Below, in pieces: positions 1 to 13,840 of a DNA stretch of 40,515 nt. Numbering within the stretch: the stretch's first letter is position 1; each line of letters begins with the position of its first letter. The DNA comes from Rhizophlyctis rosea (lineage: Eukaryota > Chytridiomycota > Chytridiomycetes > Rhizophlyctidales > Rhizophlyctidaceae), in assembly GCA_027596075.1 (NCBI GenBank), contig JADGJC010000328.1, positions 1,940 to 42,454 of the forward strand. The letters are read 5' to 3'. Below the pieces are notes generated by a model. That model did not search any database and had not been told where the DNA came from. It saw only the letters and a program-made list of their open reading frames with translations. A program made the translations under genes and the position numbers.

Positions 1-50
1 GACTAAAGGAGAGTCACAATAAGGAAAGGAACTAAAGGGGAGTCACAGAA
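1..50. repeat. short direct repeat at window edge, period about 29 bp
   Basis: The motif ACTAAAGG followed by GAGTCACA occurs at 2 and again at 31. Only about 1.7 units are visible, and the array may continue beyond the left edge. It is followed by a purine-rich stretch (GAGAGA). No function is implied. Confidence 0.4.
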
Positions 51-3000
51 GATTGAGAGAGACGAGAGAGACGTGGGATGACTCTGTCCGGCCCAACTGG
101 ACATCCCGTTGTCAGTTCGGCAGGTGGGGGACGCCACACGGTACGGGTCAAAGCTCACCTCAGTCACAAACAAAAGAGAAATGCAACCATTAGTCGCTAA
201 CCTGCTCATGACATTCAGTGGCAATGCGGTGATATAGACTGCCACACACACAATTCAACTCTCTCCTATGTATGATCGGCCCAATATACATTTTGACTGG
301 GTTGATCCCTGAATGTCTTCACTATTGGGACTTCCTTGCTCTCATCCACTTCATCCATTCAAGCACGCAAAACTTACACGCAATCTGCACAATATCCATC
401 ATGCAGGACTGTCCTCAATGAACACAATACAAAAAAGGGTTGGTAAATGATTCTATATCCATTGCTCATTCTGAAAGAACGGGAAGGTCCCCATTGCGAC
501 CCCACATATTTGACAACTTTGACACAATCCCGACTCCCATATGATACACACTTTACACATGTTGATCACGCCTTTCTAGACAAACAAAAACATACCGCAT
601 CACACACTCGGTAACTTTTACCCAACAAATACTAGTGATGCTGGGACGGACCGGGGTCCAAATCAATCTTGAGTGCAACGCAACTCTTCGTCAATTTCGT
701 AAAGGTAAACTGACGGCATGCAACCGTCCTGCACGATCCACCGCCAGCCAGTTCAGCCAAAAGTTGATTCTCCCCCGGCGCTACTCATTATTCAATTCTC
801 CTGCAACACGTGTCCCCACATCATCGCTCACATTTCCTTTTTGCAAACTATACACCACTTAAAACCTTTGAATCATCGAATCATCACATCCCCTTCCTTC
901 CTGTCCCAAGCTGAACAGTCTACCATGACAAAGCATTCGCACTTACACCTGTGTCCAAATCACTACTCTCACGAGTATCCAAACATCGCCTTTGCTGCCC
1001 AAGATTCCTCCATTCTCCTCTCCAAAAAACGTCCCATCCGTCCATTTGAATAGGGCCCCTTTCAAACCTTCAGGTACCACTTCAAAGAAAAAGAACAGGG
1101 AGTGGAAGAAGGGCAGTGAACGTCTCAAACAAGTAACACTGAATGACTTCCTTGCATGAGTTTCCCAATCGTCAAACTTGCTAGCCTTCTCTTCCGCCAC
1201 ATCTCTGTGTGATTCAAACACCTGCCCAAACCAACTAACGCAACAAACTCCTTCCCGCCAGGTGCAAAAATTGCATGTCCAGCCATACGAATGATGAACT
1301 GTCAGAGGGTGTGAATCGCACGCTTTGAGGCCTCGCGTATTCGATCCTCCATTCTTCTTTAACGAGACCATGGAGTCAAACTGGTGGCGTCTCTGCAGAT
1401 TATCTACTGATGTCACCGTTGAAATAAAATAGGACACCGCCAAAACTAAAACAAAAGCTGATCTTCATCCGATTTCGAAAGTGATATCACAAGGGGTACG
1501 CTAAGTGCTGCAGATTGTGAGGTGTGGGCAAATCACACAGTACCACTATCAAACTCCAATTCTTGTCTGATTCAGCCCAGATCACTCATACCGCTCGTGT
1601 CCTCATTCCAACTGGCTCATGAGACGTCATAGGCGCAAGCAAGACTCTACCACCAACGAACTCTGCCACTCACGGGAATGGCAAAGCAGTACAAGTGGTA
1701 AAGCTCCACATCACTGACTCTCCACAACCGCGTCAATTCCGTGAATGTTGTTTTTTGCCGCACCAGGCACGGAATCACCCGTTGTCGGCCTGTAAATGTG
1801 CAATCGCATGTATTGAAGTACATCCCATCTACCGCACCGCAAACACTGCATACGTCGCCCGTTGTCGCCTGACATATGGACAGAATGATAGTATTCCTTT
1901 TTCCATCGTTTTTTTCAAGATACTTGCTTCCTCCATCAACCAGTTTCGAAACTCACGCAGCTTGCACGCTGGAAGTCTTCACTCGATTTCGACAAACCCA
2001 AATTTGGCACTAAGCTTACACTCCTTCACAGCAAATTTGTTCTTCTTGGCCTTCATCACAGTAGGAGTCCAGATTGTCAGTGCGGTTCTGTTGGCACTAC
2101 ATGATCATCATACCACAGTTACGTAGCTCTGCATATGAATCAACATCCATTTGGAATTGCAATGTCGGGCGCCCATCTCAAAGCTCTTCATCAACCTAGA
2201 GCCCACCACCAACCATACACATGAACACACCACGCAGCACAAATCTGTTAGGCAGTATACAAAACGGCGATCAACATCCTTGTACGGCGTGCCAAATATA
2301 CACTGATAGGTTTCCCAGAAGGAAAGGGCAGAGCAACATAAGCATACGATCACACATCGCAATAGACACCTCCCATGATCCGCAAAGTGCAACACTTGGC
2401 ATTATACGTCCGGTATCCCTCGTAATCGACAATGAAAACATGTTGTGTATTCCGCGACACCATTTTCCACGATCCAAAACCCCAATATTGATTAACTGCC
2501 ACCCCTTGATTCAGTCACCATGAAAGCTTCGCCACAGCTCAGGGGCCCCATATTCTTCCGGAACGGTGAAACGTACGCCATGCTGAAGGATCAATCATTG
2601 ACATCATTGGCATCTTCTTTTTTGTTGGAGTGGCGTTCTCTAACCCAGGCAGCCATGCAATAGGTTGCGACATCAGCCCACAACCTTGAAAAGGGCAAAT
2701 CAAACCCGCCCTCTAACCCAGGCAGCCATGCAATAGGTTGCGACATCAGCCCACAACCTTGAAAAGGGCAAATCAAACCCGCCCTGCACGGGAAAACAAT
2801 CTTGGGGTCGTCGGGGTAATATCACGCAGACTGATTGGACGACTGCGCATCTCCTCCGTTGCGGCGACAACGTTCATTCCCTCACTCAAATGACAAGGTG
2901 CGATCCGTTCAGGACCAAAAACTGACGAACTGCTGGTGTCAACAAAAGTGCGGACATGGGGCGAAGCCCGTTGCTATGCTCAATACATCTTGCCTACCGA

Positions 3001-6000
3001 CTTTGTATCATAACGTCCCATGTATCTACTCGGAATGGCAGCACTCTCCGCGAATGTGCCTTGCGGAGACATACATAATCAAAAAGCTGCCATCGAATAC
3101 CGTGGCATCCAGTACACACGGCACGATGCCAATTTCTGTCAAGGCTGTACAGCTTTTTGACCTTTTTTGGAGGGCGAGGACTTCAGAATCATCAGGTCAT
3201 GACGATCACCTATCACGACATCGTCAACTCGCCGGTTCCTATCAACTGCAAGTACAAGACAAACGGCTGCAGGCGGGAGGCTATGACAGATGTGGACGAG
3301 GACGGAAGGCGCCCTCATTTGTACCTGTTGACCATCTATTCTGGGAGAACACTCCATAAAACCAAGTGAGGATCATGCGGGAAAACGGACAATGTATGCC
3401 CATGCCCTCTCAAGTTCCCTACGCGGCATATGAGCACAGAAGGGCATTCCCGAATGCAGGCAACCTTAAAGGACCCAAAGCATTCGGTCAACGGGAGGGA
3501 ACAACCGAGCAACCGACATAATTTTTAATGGCTCAATCGATTTTCTCAATATCGTTTGTTCACCCTTCATCCTTCATACCCATGCGATTCAGCCGGGCGC
3601 AAATAAATCGAACACAGTCCCTGTCGATACAAGGACGCCAATTCCGGCCAAGGCAACCACCGCCATTGGATGCCAGAGTCGGGAACTGCCTCGTGTCTGT
3701 GCAATCATGTATTGGGCCGTTGTTGCAATCTTTTTTTCTGGAGTTTCTGGGCGTCCCTCCAGATTATCCAAACAAAATTGTGAGGATACATAGCCCAGCC
3801 CCAAAAATGTTTGACTTCATCCAGAGAATCATATAGCGCAGGGACGCCGTGCCGTGGGCATCGGTGGCGGGCGCCAGCACTCCATGGGCGTAGGCGAACG
3901 GATCCCAGCAAAGCTAACACGAGGGTAAGCAATGATCAGTACATTGGCAGCACCACATTCACCATCATAATCAAGTCGACATATAATGTCCCAGCCTCAC
4001 GATATGGGGACCTCGACTGTTCTGCGTCTTGCGCCAATGTTCTCTTTTCTTCTGTGCCGGCGCCGCCGGTCGCGGATCGACTGACGGATTTTTATCATTC
4101 CAGTCCAGCTGGCGCCGCCGTAAGGATTCAGCCCGACTCTTTGTGTCTTGGAAAAAAAACACCAAAGCGGAGCCGCGGGTCCGTAAATGTAGGATCTTCA
4201 CGTATCAGGTTGCAGCCAAAACCCTTGTCTGAATTTTGCTGCTCCTCGGTACTGCAAGTGCAACCACATTCGACATCTATGTGAGACGGGAATATGAAAC
4301 TTGCTTACACGCCGTATTCATCACGCAAGGCGGTCAAATAACATCAACGTCCCTCATGTACAAGCAATTTTCCCGTGACCGCTTCTACATTTAGGGCCAT
4401 CCTCCCAATATTCGGGAGTGCGCTTTGAGTCCGTTCACAGCAGTACATCAAATCAGACTAATCAGCGTTTCGCACCTGGATGATCATACCACCACGCCTT
4501 GCTGCATATGAGTTTGGTGCTGAGTTCGCCTTCTTCAACGTTTCTGACCACGACAAAAGGTAATAGCCTAATAATGCCGAATCAATACTCGGTACCGCAC
4601 GCTTCAAGGTACATGTTCCCATCTAGATCCGAGTGACGCATCAAGAAAGAACATTTCACTCCGAAAATCGGTCCGTTTTGGCACTTTCGCAATTGCGCAA
4701 CAAGAATGACGATTCCGACTTTGTGTGGTCATGCACTCATGGATAAGACAGTGGATAACAAATCTTTAAATCGGCACAGCAGGCCATCCCTCTCTTCTGT
4801 GTCATCCATTCCTTTTTTGAATATTGCGTTTCCTCCTCCACATGCTCAAGAATATACAGAATGCAAGTGTGACTTTCCCGACCACATTCGTGAATGCACA
4901 CCTCAAATCAAAACACTTTACAGAAGGTAACAATCAAACCCTTCATGAATCAATGGGTCAGAGGAAGGGCGCTCTCAACCGGCTGAACATCCGTGAGCCT
5001 TTCGTCATTATACGCCGTTTCAAAGTCTGACCGTCCACAAATGAGAGAAACCACTCTGGACAGATCGGCAACACTTTCCATCGTGCCCAGGAAGCAACGA
5101 AAACAAAAAGTAGGTACCACTGAGGTTATGCCTCTATGAGCCAGGGGTATGTATATATGTGGGATGGGTTAATGATTAGGTAGTCGAAAGCAAGAGAGCA
5201 GTTTGGTCGTCTCACATTATGGGCAGTGGGCGGTATCACAAAAAAATGCCTGCGTGGGAGGTGTCAACCAGGATTGGCATGAAAATCCGGCTCCACACTT
5301 TCCATTGATCTGTTGCGTAGTGAATGAATGGTGGAACGATCGATCCTCTGGGCAATGACTCGAAGCAAGTACTGCGCTTCACTGTATCATGTAGATAGAA
5401 TGTGAAGGAATCACGATGCTAGATCGCGGTGGAGTACATGTGGACTGTGATTTGCACAAAGCAACGACTTGCATGCGGTCCCACAGGTCGCTGATCTCTG
5501 CGCTTATTTTTGTGATTCAAATCTGCACTCCAGTATTTGCGTTCTGGATGCTCGTTCGTACTGCAGTAAGTGATTTTCATGGGCGCTCGAGTATATCCAC
5601 TTTGGTCAAGCGCGTGAGACTTCCGAGTATGAATGCTTCGGAAAGACCACAGCTCTCGTACTTCCGGCATCCAAGCGGTTGTGGACATAGTAGCGGTTCT
5701 GTCACTTCTTCTGATGGTCGATGCAGCATGCAAAAAGGAGATAGTGTGGATCGGCGCAAGTCTCCCGGCGTGTGAAAAAGGAATGGGTCTGCTTCGAGGC
5801 GAATGCGTGGCGGCAGGCTCAAACCGTTGCAAGTTAACCATTCCGCGATGGGAGCGCCAGCCTCTTGTGAATGAAATCCCTGGCTTGAGAGCAATCGCAA
5901 AACAAGAAGAGGGGAAACAAGAAAAAGGGAAAGGAAAATTATATGTACTCAGACATCGCATGTACACCCAAGCGGCGCCGACACTCATGGTACTCATGTA

Positions 6001-9000
6001 CATAGGGCGCGAGTCCCTGCTCATTGCATCGTTGGAGCCATCAAGTCCATCATCTGTAAGGGCCCGAATCTGATGGACTATTCGACCGCCGCAAATGAGG
6101 AGTGGACAATGTAAATTCACTAAGCATCGACGTTTTCCAACCAAGTCATCATCTCGCAATGCGCTGCATCACTTAACTTGCATATTGAGATGCTCTTTCT
6201 GCTCGGACGTGCAGAATCTCAAGCTGCTCCACGAAAAGTAAAGGAGACCGTACCGTTGCACAGGGTGGGCAAGGAAAGCCTGTTACCCAAGGAGCGCTCT
6301 CAACTTTCTTGTTGGTCAAACATCTGGTGCACTTCCGATGGTTGACCCTCGCCTCCCCGTGCCGCACCCCCCAAAAGCGAAAAGGAAGAATGAGGGGGAC
6401 GGCTTCATGAACTCTCAATACGTTGCAAGCACAACACATCAAAGGAACCATTCAATCGGTCATCGTTTGCAATTCTTCATTTCAATGATGAATGATCACC
6501 AACGCTTCTTACAGAAAGACCGCGCCCAGGCTCCCGCTCAGGCACGAAAAGTCAGGGCGCAACCGTGCAATTAACCAATAATGTAACATGCGAACTTCGA
6601 CCTTATGACTATGTCGTGTGCCCACCGGCTGATAGCAAAGCTAAGTTCTGAGTACACAGACTCGAAGTTGTAAACCGCACTACAGCCCAACGATACACAG
6701 GTAATCCGTCAGTACAGGAGAGTCGTGAAGCGCCGCACCAACGAAGCAATCCTCACTGAAGTCTATTTCGTCGGGATGTCACGATGCCCTCCCAATGATT
6801 AGCCCGGAGATCTGGTTCCCACTTCCTTCTATCGCTCTTCGCGCAAAGTGGTGCAAAGGCGCGATGCGGGGCGCGGCGATTGCTTCCGGACCGTCTGCCT
6901 TCGCCATGGTCCCCTTTAACTGTCTCCATTTCAGAAAAAAAAGTGAGTACCATTTGATGCACTGTGCGCAGTTGGGATGGTGAACCAATCATACGTGACG
7001 CTGAACCTGGTAAACACCTAGCGATGAATCTTCATGCATGAGCAACGCCATACAACCATCGCTTTCCATATTAACTCGGGGCCATAAAAAGAAATTTATA
7101 GCAGACAATGGGCGCCCCGTACTGATAGGTCTACGAAGAGTTCGACGCCGTATCCGGAGATTGAATCTATGCCAGATTGCGAGAAGATGCTGTATGAGAT
7201 GTATGAGGAGTATACTCTGAAAAGATGTGGAGATAAAGACCTTAATGCTACTAATGTTAACTGCGATGGTACGACAAATGTATTAAGAGAGATCGCCATG
7301 AGAAGCGTTAATATGTACAGGGGTGCGAGTGGCTGAATCTAAGCCCCACGCCTTAGTCACGTGCATTAGCTAATCAACTCCGTGAACCCCCAAAGTCCCA
7401 AATACCCACAAAGAGGCTTATGCATTGCGTTACAACAAGTTGAAAAAAAAGAGAGTAGTTATGGAAGAGGCATTCCCACTCACTCCACTCGGCTATTTGA
7501 CCAAGTGAAAAGCATTAGATGAATACTACATCTTGCCGGTAGTCGGCCCTCCCTGACGGCCAGAGCCTTCTACTCCTACCTCCCCAATATGCCCACCCAA
7601 GCGATTGGCATGTTGGTGAAGTATGGTTGAACTTCATGGGTCGATGAAAACTCCATTCACAGCTGGACTCTAATCCAGGGTCACTCACCAGCTCTATCAA
7701 CAGAATAGTATTACCACTGGACGGCCAAATGGTGCTTCCGTGGATTGAGATCCCATGGCATGTTGTTTTCTACGCCAGCTCAATACGTCGAGATGACGAG
7801 ATTGAAGGAAGTTGATCAAGAAAGGTTATGCAACATACTGCCAGGGCGTTGACGTGCAAACAATATAGTATGCACGCGTTGCCAAATGGTCTTTAGCACA
7901 CACAATAATCTTCGTACTCCTGATACCAGACAAGCCTACGAACATCAGGAAGGTGTCGGCAGCTTCAACTACCATCCATATGCAGTCTTCACCTCTCCAT
8001 TTCTCATTGAATTCTCAAGCACCCGAGTCTTTCAAGAGGCAAGCGAAAAAGCAAGGAGATGGCAAAGATTGAACGTCGGCAAGGCTTCAATGAAGCATAA
8101 GCAAATGAAGCTGTACCGCCTTCAGCGTTTGGTGTGCGAGTATTTTGACGACATATGAAATGAATGCAGCTTGTTGAACAGCCGTCTATCGCGAAAGAAC
8201 GAGCATTAGTCAGTGATACGGCGTTGCGGCATTAAGTAATCTGTCCAAAGCCAGTTTGAAGACGTCTGGGTTAGTGATGTCCAATGAGGAAACCGGATTG
8301 GCTCAAAACGCTCAGTGCGGAACGAAGTCGTTTCTTGCCGCATTTAACTTTCCAGGGTTTTTGCTGTACAGAAGGTCGGTGGACATTTGCTAGGTGTACT
8401 GAACTCACTATTGGAGTGGTGGGAAAACCTGCTGTTCCTCCGAAGCTCACAATACTTGGGGTCAATTGAAACGCTATATCACCCGCGTGCTTACCCTTCA
8501 TCTTCACTGCCTCAGTATCATGGCATCAACAACTCACCGCAAACCTCACCACGAAAAGTGCAGGGTATGAGAAGCAAACGCGTCATCGAATTCCGATATG
8601 TCGAAGTTGTCGAGGCAAATGAAGGTGCTGAAAAAAGGAAAAGGCATGTTTGTCAACACTGTCAACCTATGAAACGGCCTCCAATCTCCTGCCGTTATAC
8701 CGGGGCTTCAACCCAAGCCATCACGGTCAACTGATTAAACCCGCATTTGTTATACAACGGCGAGTGTTTGTCATATGAAGGTGTTGGAAGTTGAACGCCC
8801 TGTTTCTCAAGTCCTCTCTTCCTCTCCCACCTCTCCTCAAAGGTGTGGCTTGGATTTGAAATGCTCTCCGCGCCGCGGACGCGGGTCCTCCGATTTTGAA
8901 ACCCCCGGCAGCCGGCAGCCCCAGGACCGTGCGGAGGTCGACGCGACGACAGGCCCTGAGCCAACGATGTGGCTTCTGTTGCCTCCGGAACTTCCGATCG

Positions 9001-9100
9001 GCCCGACAGGCCCCCGCGCCCCCGTCGCATTACCGCGCATTTGTAACCAAGTCCAACAAGCACATAGGAAGCAAAGAAGCACGTCACTGTCTGGAAAGAA
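51..9100. other. gene-poor region, no gene supported
   Basis: About 9 kb in which every open frame is short (the longest is 246 codons at 5419-6159 on the minus strand) and none shows a recognisable domain, a consistent exon chain or coding-like composition. An open frame at 7886-8158 (+) ends in a basic stretch but I recognise nothing in it. I saw no tRNA, rRNA, transposon terminus or transposase here. The only clear structure is the 73-bp tandem duplication at 2638-2785. This could be intergenic DNA or the decayed remains of older insertions. Confidence 0.55.
2638..2785. repeat. 73-bp tandem duplication, two near-identical copies
   Basis: A 73-bp unit beginning CTCTAACCCAGGCAGCCATG is present at 2638-2710 and again from 2711, with the second copy ending in GCCCT at 2785. 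I see no differences between the copies, so the duplication is recent or conserved by conversion. Each unit also contains GGTTGCGACATC and ends AAACCCGCCCT. It lies in otherwise gene-free DNA. Confidence 0.95.
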
Positions 9101-9109
9101 CATAAATAC
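9101..9109 (+). promoter_or_regulatory. possible TATA-like element upstream of the Rossmann gene
   Basis: CATAAATAC lies 218 bp before the start codon at 9327. It is followed by a strongly pyrimidine-rich leader (CCCTCCTCTG, CCCCCTTCTCTC, further CT-rich runs to about 9280), as is common upstream of fungal start codons. The spacing to a transcription start cannot be judged from sequence alone. Confidence 0.3.
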
Positions 9110-9326
9110 AACCCTCCTCTGCATGCCCCCTTCTCTCAAATCATCAATCAACAGCTTCACGTCAAATAGTTTCAAACACCACCGTACCTTCCTTCATGCA
9201 CCCTACTTCTCTCAAGCCTCCCCTACGTTTTTCCTACCCATTGCATTCAAATTGACCGTTTCAACCCATCTCTCCTAACTCTAGCACACCACGCCAAAAC
9301 CTCTAGCCTCATCTAACTCAAGAATA

Positions 9327-10205
9327 ATGAAAGTCACAATCCTCGGATCTACCCGTCCCATCGGCGCCGAAGCAGCCCGCCTAGCTCTCTCCCGCGGCCA
9401 CACCGTAACCCTCCTCACTCGCTCTGGCGACTCGGAATTCAAGAGTGAACCCAACGTCACCGTCATCAAAGGCGATGCCACCAATGAAGAGGACCTCCGC
9501 AAGGCAACTGAAGGAACAGACGGCGTCTTGTCCTTTTTGGGTGCGGGGAACAATAGAAGTCCTGATGTGCTGCCGGTACGTTGTGCTGTAGGCTTTTCCT
9601 GCATCGGGGACATCAAAACTTACCTCTCCTATCACACCTTCAGAACGCAAGGTTCGGTCAAGCCGCAGCGAAAGTCCTTCCAGCCGGCACGCCCGTCATC
9701 ACCGTCAGCAATATTGGCGCATCAGATGCCTCCTTCGCAGTCCAAAATTTCTTCTTCCGCAATATCTTCGTCCCGCTCTTCATGTAAGCACCACAGTTCT
9801 GCTAATCGTTGAAGCGTCGGTCGCAAAAAAAATAAACCTAATCGCCACTTATTTGTCGCAACCAGCAAACCCATGCTGACCGACAAAACCGGTCTCGAAA
9901 ACGCACTCCGCGCATCTTCTCTGAAATGGGTCGCACTTCGAGCTGGTGAGTTGCTTGCTTCATGGCGCGTCTCCACCATTTTTGCCCTCCCTAACCCTAT
10001 CTTCCTCCTCATCACAACAGCTATCCTCTCAGACGGCTCCTCAACCTCCCCAGACCGGATCCGCATCATCGAAGACGAAACCAACCCGGACGCATCAGCA
10101 ACTTCATCAACAAAGCGCAGAGACATTGCTTACGTCGCGCTTGATATCTTGGAGGGCAAGCGGACTGGACTATATGGGAAGGCGGTTGCTGTGCTCAGTA
10201 CATAG
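9327..10205 (+). CDS. NAD(P)-binding Rossmann (NmrA-like/atypical SDR) protein, 4 exons
   Basis: Predicted 217-residue protein from exons 9327-9575, 9644-9783, 9866-9945 and 10021-10205. Introns are 68, 82 and 75 nt, all GT-AG, with phases 0, 2 and 1 that join without conflict. The N-terminus is a beta-strand plus nucleotide-binding loop (MKVTILGSTRPIG, residues 1-13), followed by a helix and a second strand (HTVTLLTR) and then the pattern VTVIKGDATNEEDL, typical of NmrA-like and atypical short-chain dehydrogenase folds that bind NAD(P). The loop reads GSTRPIG where the family usually has GxTGxxG, so one glycine is replaced by arginine. Later landmarks are SFLGAG after the third strand and RRDIAYVALDILEG near the end, the usual place of the C-terminal helix in this family. 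No Tyr-x-x-x-Lys catalytic pair is evident, so a regulatory or flavin-reductase-like role is as likely as a dehydrogenase. Substrate unknown. The third intron is a multiple of three and open, so its retention would not break the frame. Confidence 0.88.
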
Positions 10206-10914
10206 TCGATGTAATATGTTTTTTGGCACGCCATTGGAATGCCTTAGCAAAAGTCCCGGAAACATACCCTAGTTGTACGATATGTTTTGTAATACTATAA
10301 TATGACGTTGTTTGTATCTTATGATCCGTAGTGCAGCATGTTCAGGCCGTCCAGCTGCGTGTTTGGTACATCGCGTTTGGATACTTTTTACTCATCCGTC
10401 GTCAATCTGTTGTCCATGTACCTACTCCGTTTCGACACGCAGTCATCCATTACGGATCGTACATCTTGCTATCCACCCGCCAGACTTGAAGCATACATGT
10501 GGACCGTTCTGAGCAGCTTATGTTGAAGGTTGGCAAACATGCTCCCGGATGTCTTCAAAGCTCGCGTTGATCATGTAATAAGTCGCGCAAATTTCGTTCC
10601 TTTGGCGCCCTGTTTTGAGTGACGTGCCGGTACGCTCTTCACACCTGATTCAACAACTCGTGGCGCACAATCCACCCGATTGTATCAGAGTCCCCCTGTC
10701 CGCACACTGAATAGTCATGCGACACCTGTAACCACAACAACTGCACTCCCTTCTTCCATCAAACATCTTACAAACTTCTCTGTACGCACCTGCCACTCAA
10801 GATCAACAAATGTATGTTCTGTCCATATGTACGACGTCCCAGATGTACCACACGTCAGGATTTGGCATACTACTTCCTCCACGGTTCACTTTTTTGCCAT
10901 TTAGTTTCTCACGC

Positions 10915-11265
10915 GCAGACGTATGGCGGCATCCATGTTGCCGTCACAGATCACATCCAAGCATCCTGGACCTCTACACAACGAAATCAAATCACCTCTT
11001 CTTCGTCTGAGCCTTTGTACAGTCGCTTCATGACGTTTCTTTTCCCTTCTTTGGTGCAGCGGAGGCGAGCTCGATCAACCACAGGCTTTCAAGGGGAAAA
11101 AAGGAACGGACTTCTCATGTCACACATGCCCACCCAACAATCATGACCTAAGGGTGCAAGCAAGATCGCCGAGTGAACTCAGACTCGCAAGCTCACCCTG
11201 GAAAACAGCACTGGAAGTATGCATGATTCGAAGTGCGTCACGCTCAGCTGCTGAAGCCATGATTC
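10915..11265. repeat. diverged duplicated block, copy A1
   Basis: Aligns by eye with 13470-13840. Shared landmarks in the same order are GCATCC followed by TTGCCGTCACAGATCACATC, then GTTTCTTTTCCC and GTGCAG, then GAGCTCGATCAACCA, then GACTTCTCATG with CACATGCCCACCCAACAAT, then AGGGTGCAAG. The copies differ by many substitutions and small indels, so the duplication is old. No intact reading frame is conserved in either copy that I can see. Confidence 0.6.
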
Positions 11266-12199
11266 CGCCGTATCGTGCGTCATGGCGGTCAAGCGTGAGG
11301 TTGCAAACATTGGCCCAAGTGACTTTTTCACCCCATTTGTCGCCCATCCCTTGACCATACATCCTGCTTCCTTCCCACAACGCGTGAAATCATTACGGAT
11401 TATACATCCTCGCCCGACCTGAATCTCAGTTGTTGAGTGTACCGACAGATTTTGGTTGCAAGACTGCTCGTGGATGCCTTTAGAGCCATCATGGATCATT
11501 TGTCCCTCTGCATTGGATCTTTTCTTTTTTTTCTTCATTCCCAACTTCCAGGCGTTTTGCAATTTGGCCCCTTGTTCATGATATAGCATTCACCAAATTT
11601 TGCAAACATGGCCAATTTGATTGATCGAGAGATTTCAGTTGCCACATAGGCCTGAATCCAAGTCCCGCGCTCCCAGAAGCGCACTCCTTTTTCGCAACCC
11701 ACATCGCTATCTTCCATGTCCGATTTAGTCACCACTCATGATCAACACAATTTCGTTGGCGACACCTTCATGCAACTATGTTCTGTCAACACCTTCATGA
11801 CATCCAAAGCTTTGACATCAATGGGTCTTACATCCGATTCCGCTGTCAGTCCGATTTCTTTTGGCAGTACCTTCGGTGAACATGCCGACATACATACTTG
11901 CACGCAGGCAAAACGCAGACCAAGGATCTGCTGCTCCCTATGCGCACCTGGCATTCACAAACCGATTGTGAGTGCATGGCTCGGAAGGGGAATGAAACTC
12001 TCGTCTGCAACGCTTGAAGTCGGCGCTGGAATGAAATTCACGATGCAAACTGTACCGGGGAGCACCCTCGAGCAGGTCCTCTTCTGATGTCGTTGAAAAG
12101 CCTTGTTGAAATTCGAATACCGAACGGTGAGTACACGAATATAATCGGTCGTGGTTCGTAGTGATCCGTTTTTTCAACATGGGCACTGGTCGGCGAGAC

Positions 12200-12440
12200 A
12201 GGAGTGACGGATAGGGTTGTTTAATGATAAAACCTTGCATGGGGTACCGGTGCCATACCATGATTCTTGCCCAATCTGCTGCAGGGCTTGGTTCAAAGAC
12301 AACCGAACGCGAATGACATACATTTTCCTTCAGTGTTGCATCGCACAGCGTGCCCTCGTTCTGTCCGAGATCTGGAAGGCGGCAAAGGGCTGGCAACAAA
12401 TGAAGAATACGTTTCTCACGCACAAATGCAATGACCAACT
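12200..12440. repeat. diverged duplicated block, copy B1 (possible minus-strand relic gene)
   Basis: Aligns by eye with 15970-16240: GCCATACCATGATTCTTG, ATCTGCTGCA, TTTTCCTTCAGTG and GAGATCTGGAAGG have counterparts in the same order. On the minus strand both blocks encode a similar short peptide pattern (CDATLKEN here, CRATRREN in the other), which hints that the duplicated unit once coded on that strand. No domain recognised. Confidence 0.5.
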
Positions 12441-13469
12441 TCCCTCATAGATCTTTGCCCGCACGCAATTGGCAAAGAAAAAACACGCACGAACCGAGCG
12501 AATGAAATGCGCATCTCGGCAAAGCTGCTCATGCATCTTAAGCGAATCAGGTGTGAGAATATCAGAACTTTCGTACTTCGTTTGAACCACACTACCACCG
12601 TCAGGAAACATCACAACACGCAGGTTGAGTATCCGCTAGTGTTGATCGACTGCCGACGGAAACCGCTACGCCACTTGTATATTACTTCAAAACCTCCGTA
12701 ATCTCGCTTGAAATAGTCCTCCAGTAATTGATTTTCTTTTCCTCAAGTGTCTTCTAAAAGTCGTCAATTGCAACGTCAACGTCTTTGAATCGCAAGGCGG
12801 GCCGCCACACTCTCAGAATGCGCTAATGAGAGTCAAAAATACATCGCCGAGATACTATCATTGGCGGGTTGTCGGACGGAAAATCGACTCTGTCCCGCCA
12901 TGCTTGTGGAAATTCAATCATCATCATAGAACCTTAACCATGTATCCCACAAAGCCACTGACACCCACGGAAACTCCGAATCAGCGTTTCGAGAGTCCTC
13001 ACTTTCCCGCTGTCTTCTCCAAAGTTCTTCCGCCTTCATCATGCTGCAAAGCCCGAAAGGCTCACACCGAATACAGGGCTTCAGATTGACCACTAGCAAT
13101 AGTCATCGTCCAAGTCGCGCAAGGGCTAACTGCGGGCCTATGGTAGTTCCGTCAGTCATTGCGATCCAGTAGGAGTGTTGTAAATGTATCGATTGCAGTC
13201 GTTGGATGGGAAAGTTGGGAAAGACTTGCAGCGGACAAGTACAAACCAAACTCAAATCCCGTGCCTCTGGAATCCACTACTTTTTCTTACACCTCCAACT
13301 TCCTTTTTCTAAACATGTGGTGGACTATGACTAAGAACTGCAATGGTGACACCTATACCAGTATGCTCTGCCCATGAGTCACGACTCTTTAGAGTTCGAC
13401 AACAATGTTTGTCACATGCTGTGTACTGTGATGCCAGTTTCTTTTGGCGACTCTGATTCCATGACCATG

Positions 13470-13840
13470 CTACCCACATGCCCGCATCCCAATTGCCATT
13501 ACAGATGACATCTAACCACCCTGCACACCCTGCACAACGGTCACATCTCGGTGTCTGAGATTATGAATTGTCGCCTCATGCTGTTTCTTTGCCCCTATTT
13601 GATGCAGGCAGACGTGAGCTCAATCAACTATGTTGGGCTTTTGTGCAGAAAAAGCGAACCAGACTTCTAATGCAACACATGCCCACTCGACAATGATAAT
13701 CCTAGGGTGCAGGGAAGACGAGACGGTCAAGTGAATGTGGGTGTTGCAAGCTTACCACAAGTTCTTAGACTGCACTCCAGACTGCAAGTAAGTATGATAT
13801 CGAGCTTATCGTGTTCACTGTGTTAAGCTGATCAAGCCTC
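13470..13840. repeat. diverged duplicated block, copy A2
   Basis: Partner of 10915-11265. It carries GCATCCCAATTGCCATTACA, GTTTCTTTGCCCC, GATGCAGGCAGACGTGAGCT, ACACATGCCCACTCGACAAT and AGGGTGCAGGGAAGACGAGA in the same order as the first copy. Confidence 0.6.

Noticed and set aside
5800..5880. tRNA-like stretch on the minus strand (GCGGAATGGTTAA, GGTTTGAGCC)
   Set aside because: I could not pair a 7-bp acceptor stem or place an anticodon arm, and the T-loop does not fit.
5419..6159. 246-codon minus-strand open frame, the longest in the left 9 kb
   Set aside because: Composition is irregular, no domain or motif is visible, other frames are open in the same place, and no splice chain extends it.
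8775..9278. 167-codon plus-strand frame before the Rossmann gene
   Set aside because: It runs through the CT-rich leader and the promoter region, shows no domain, and several frames are open there.
13766..13790. LDCTPDC peptide, similar to the SUKH-like core
   Set aside because: The duplicated partner at 11.2 kb lacks it and no other part of the domain is nearby; a chance match.
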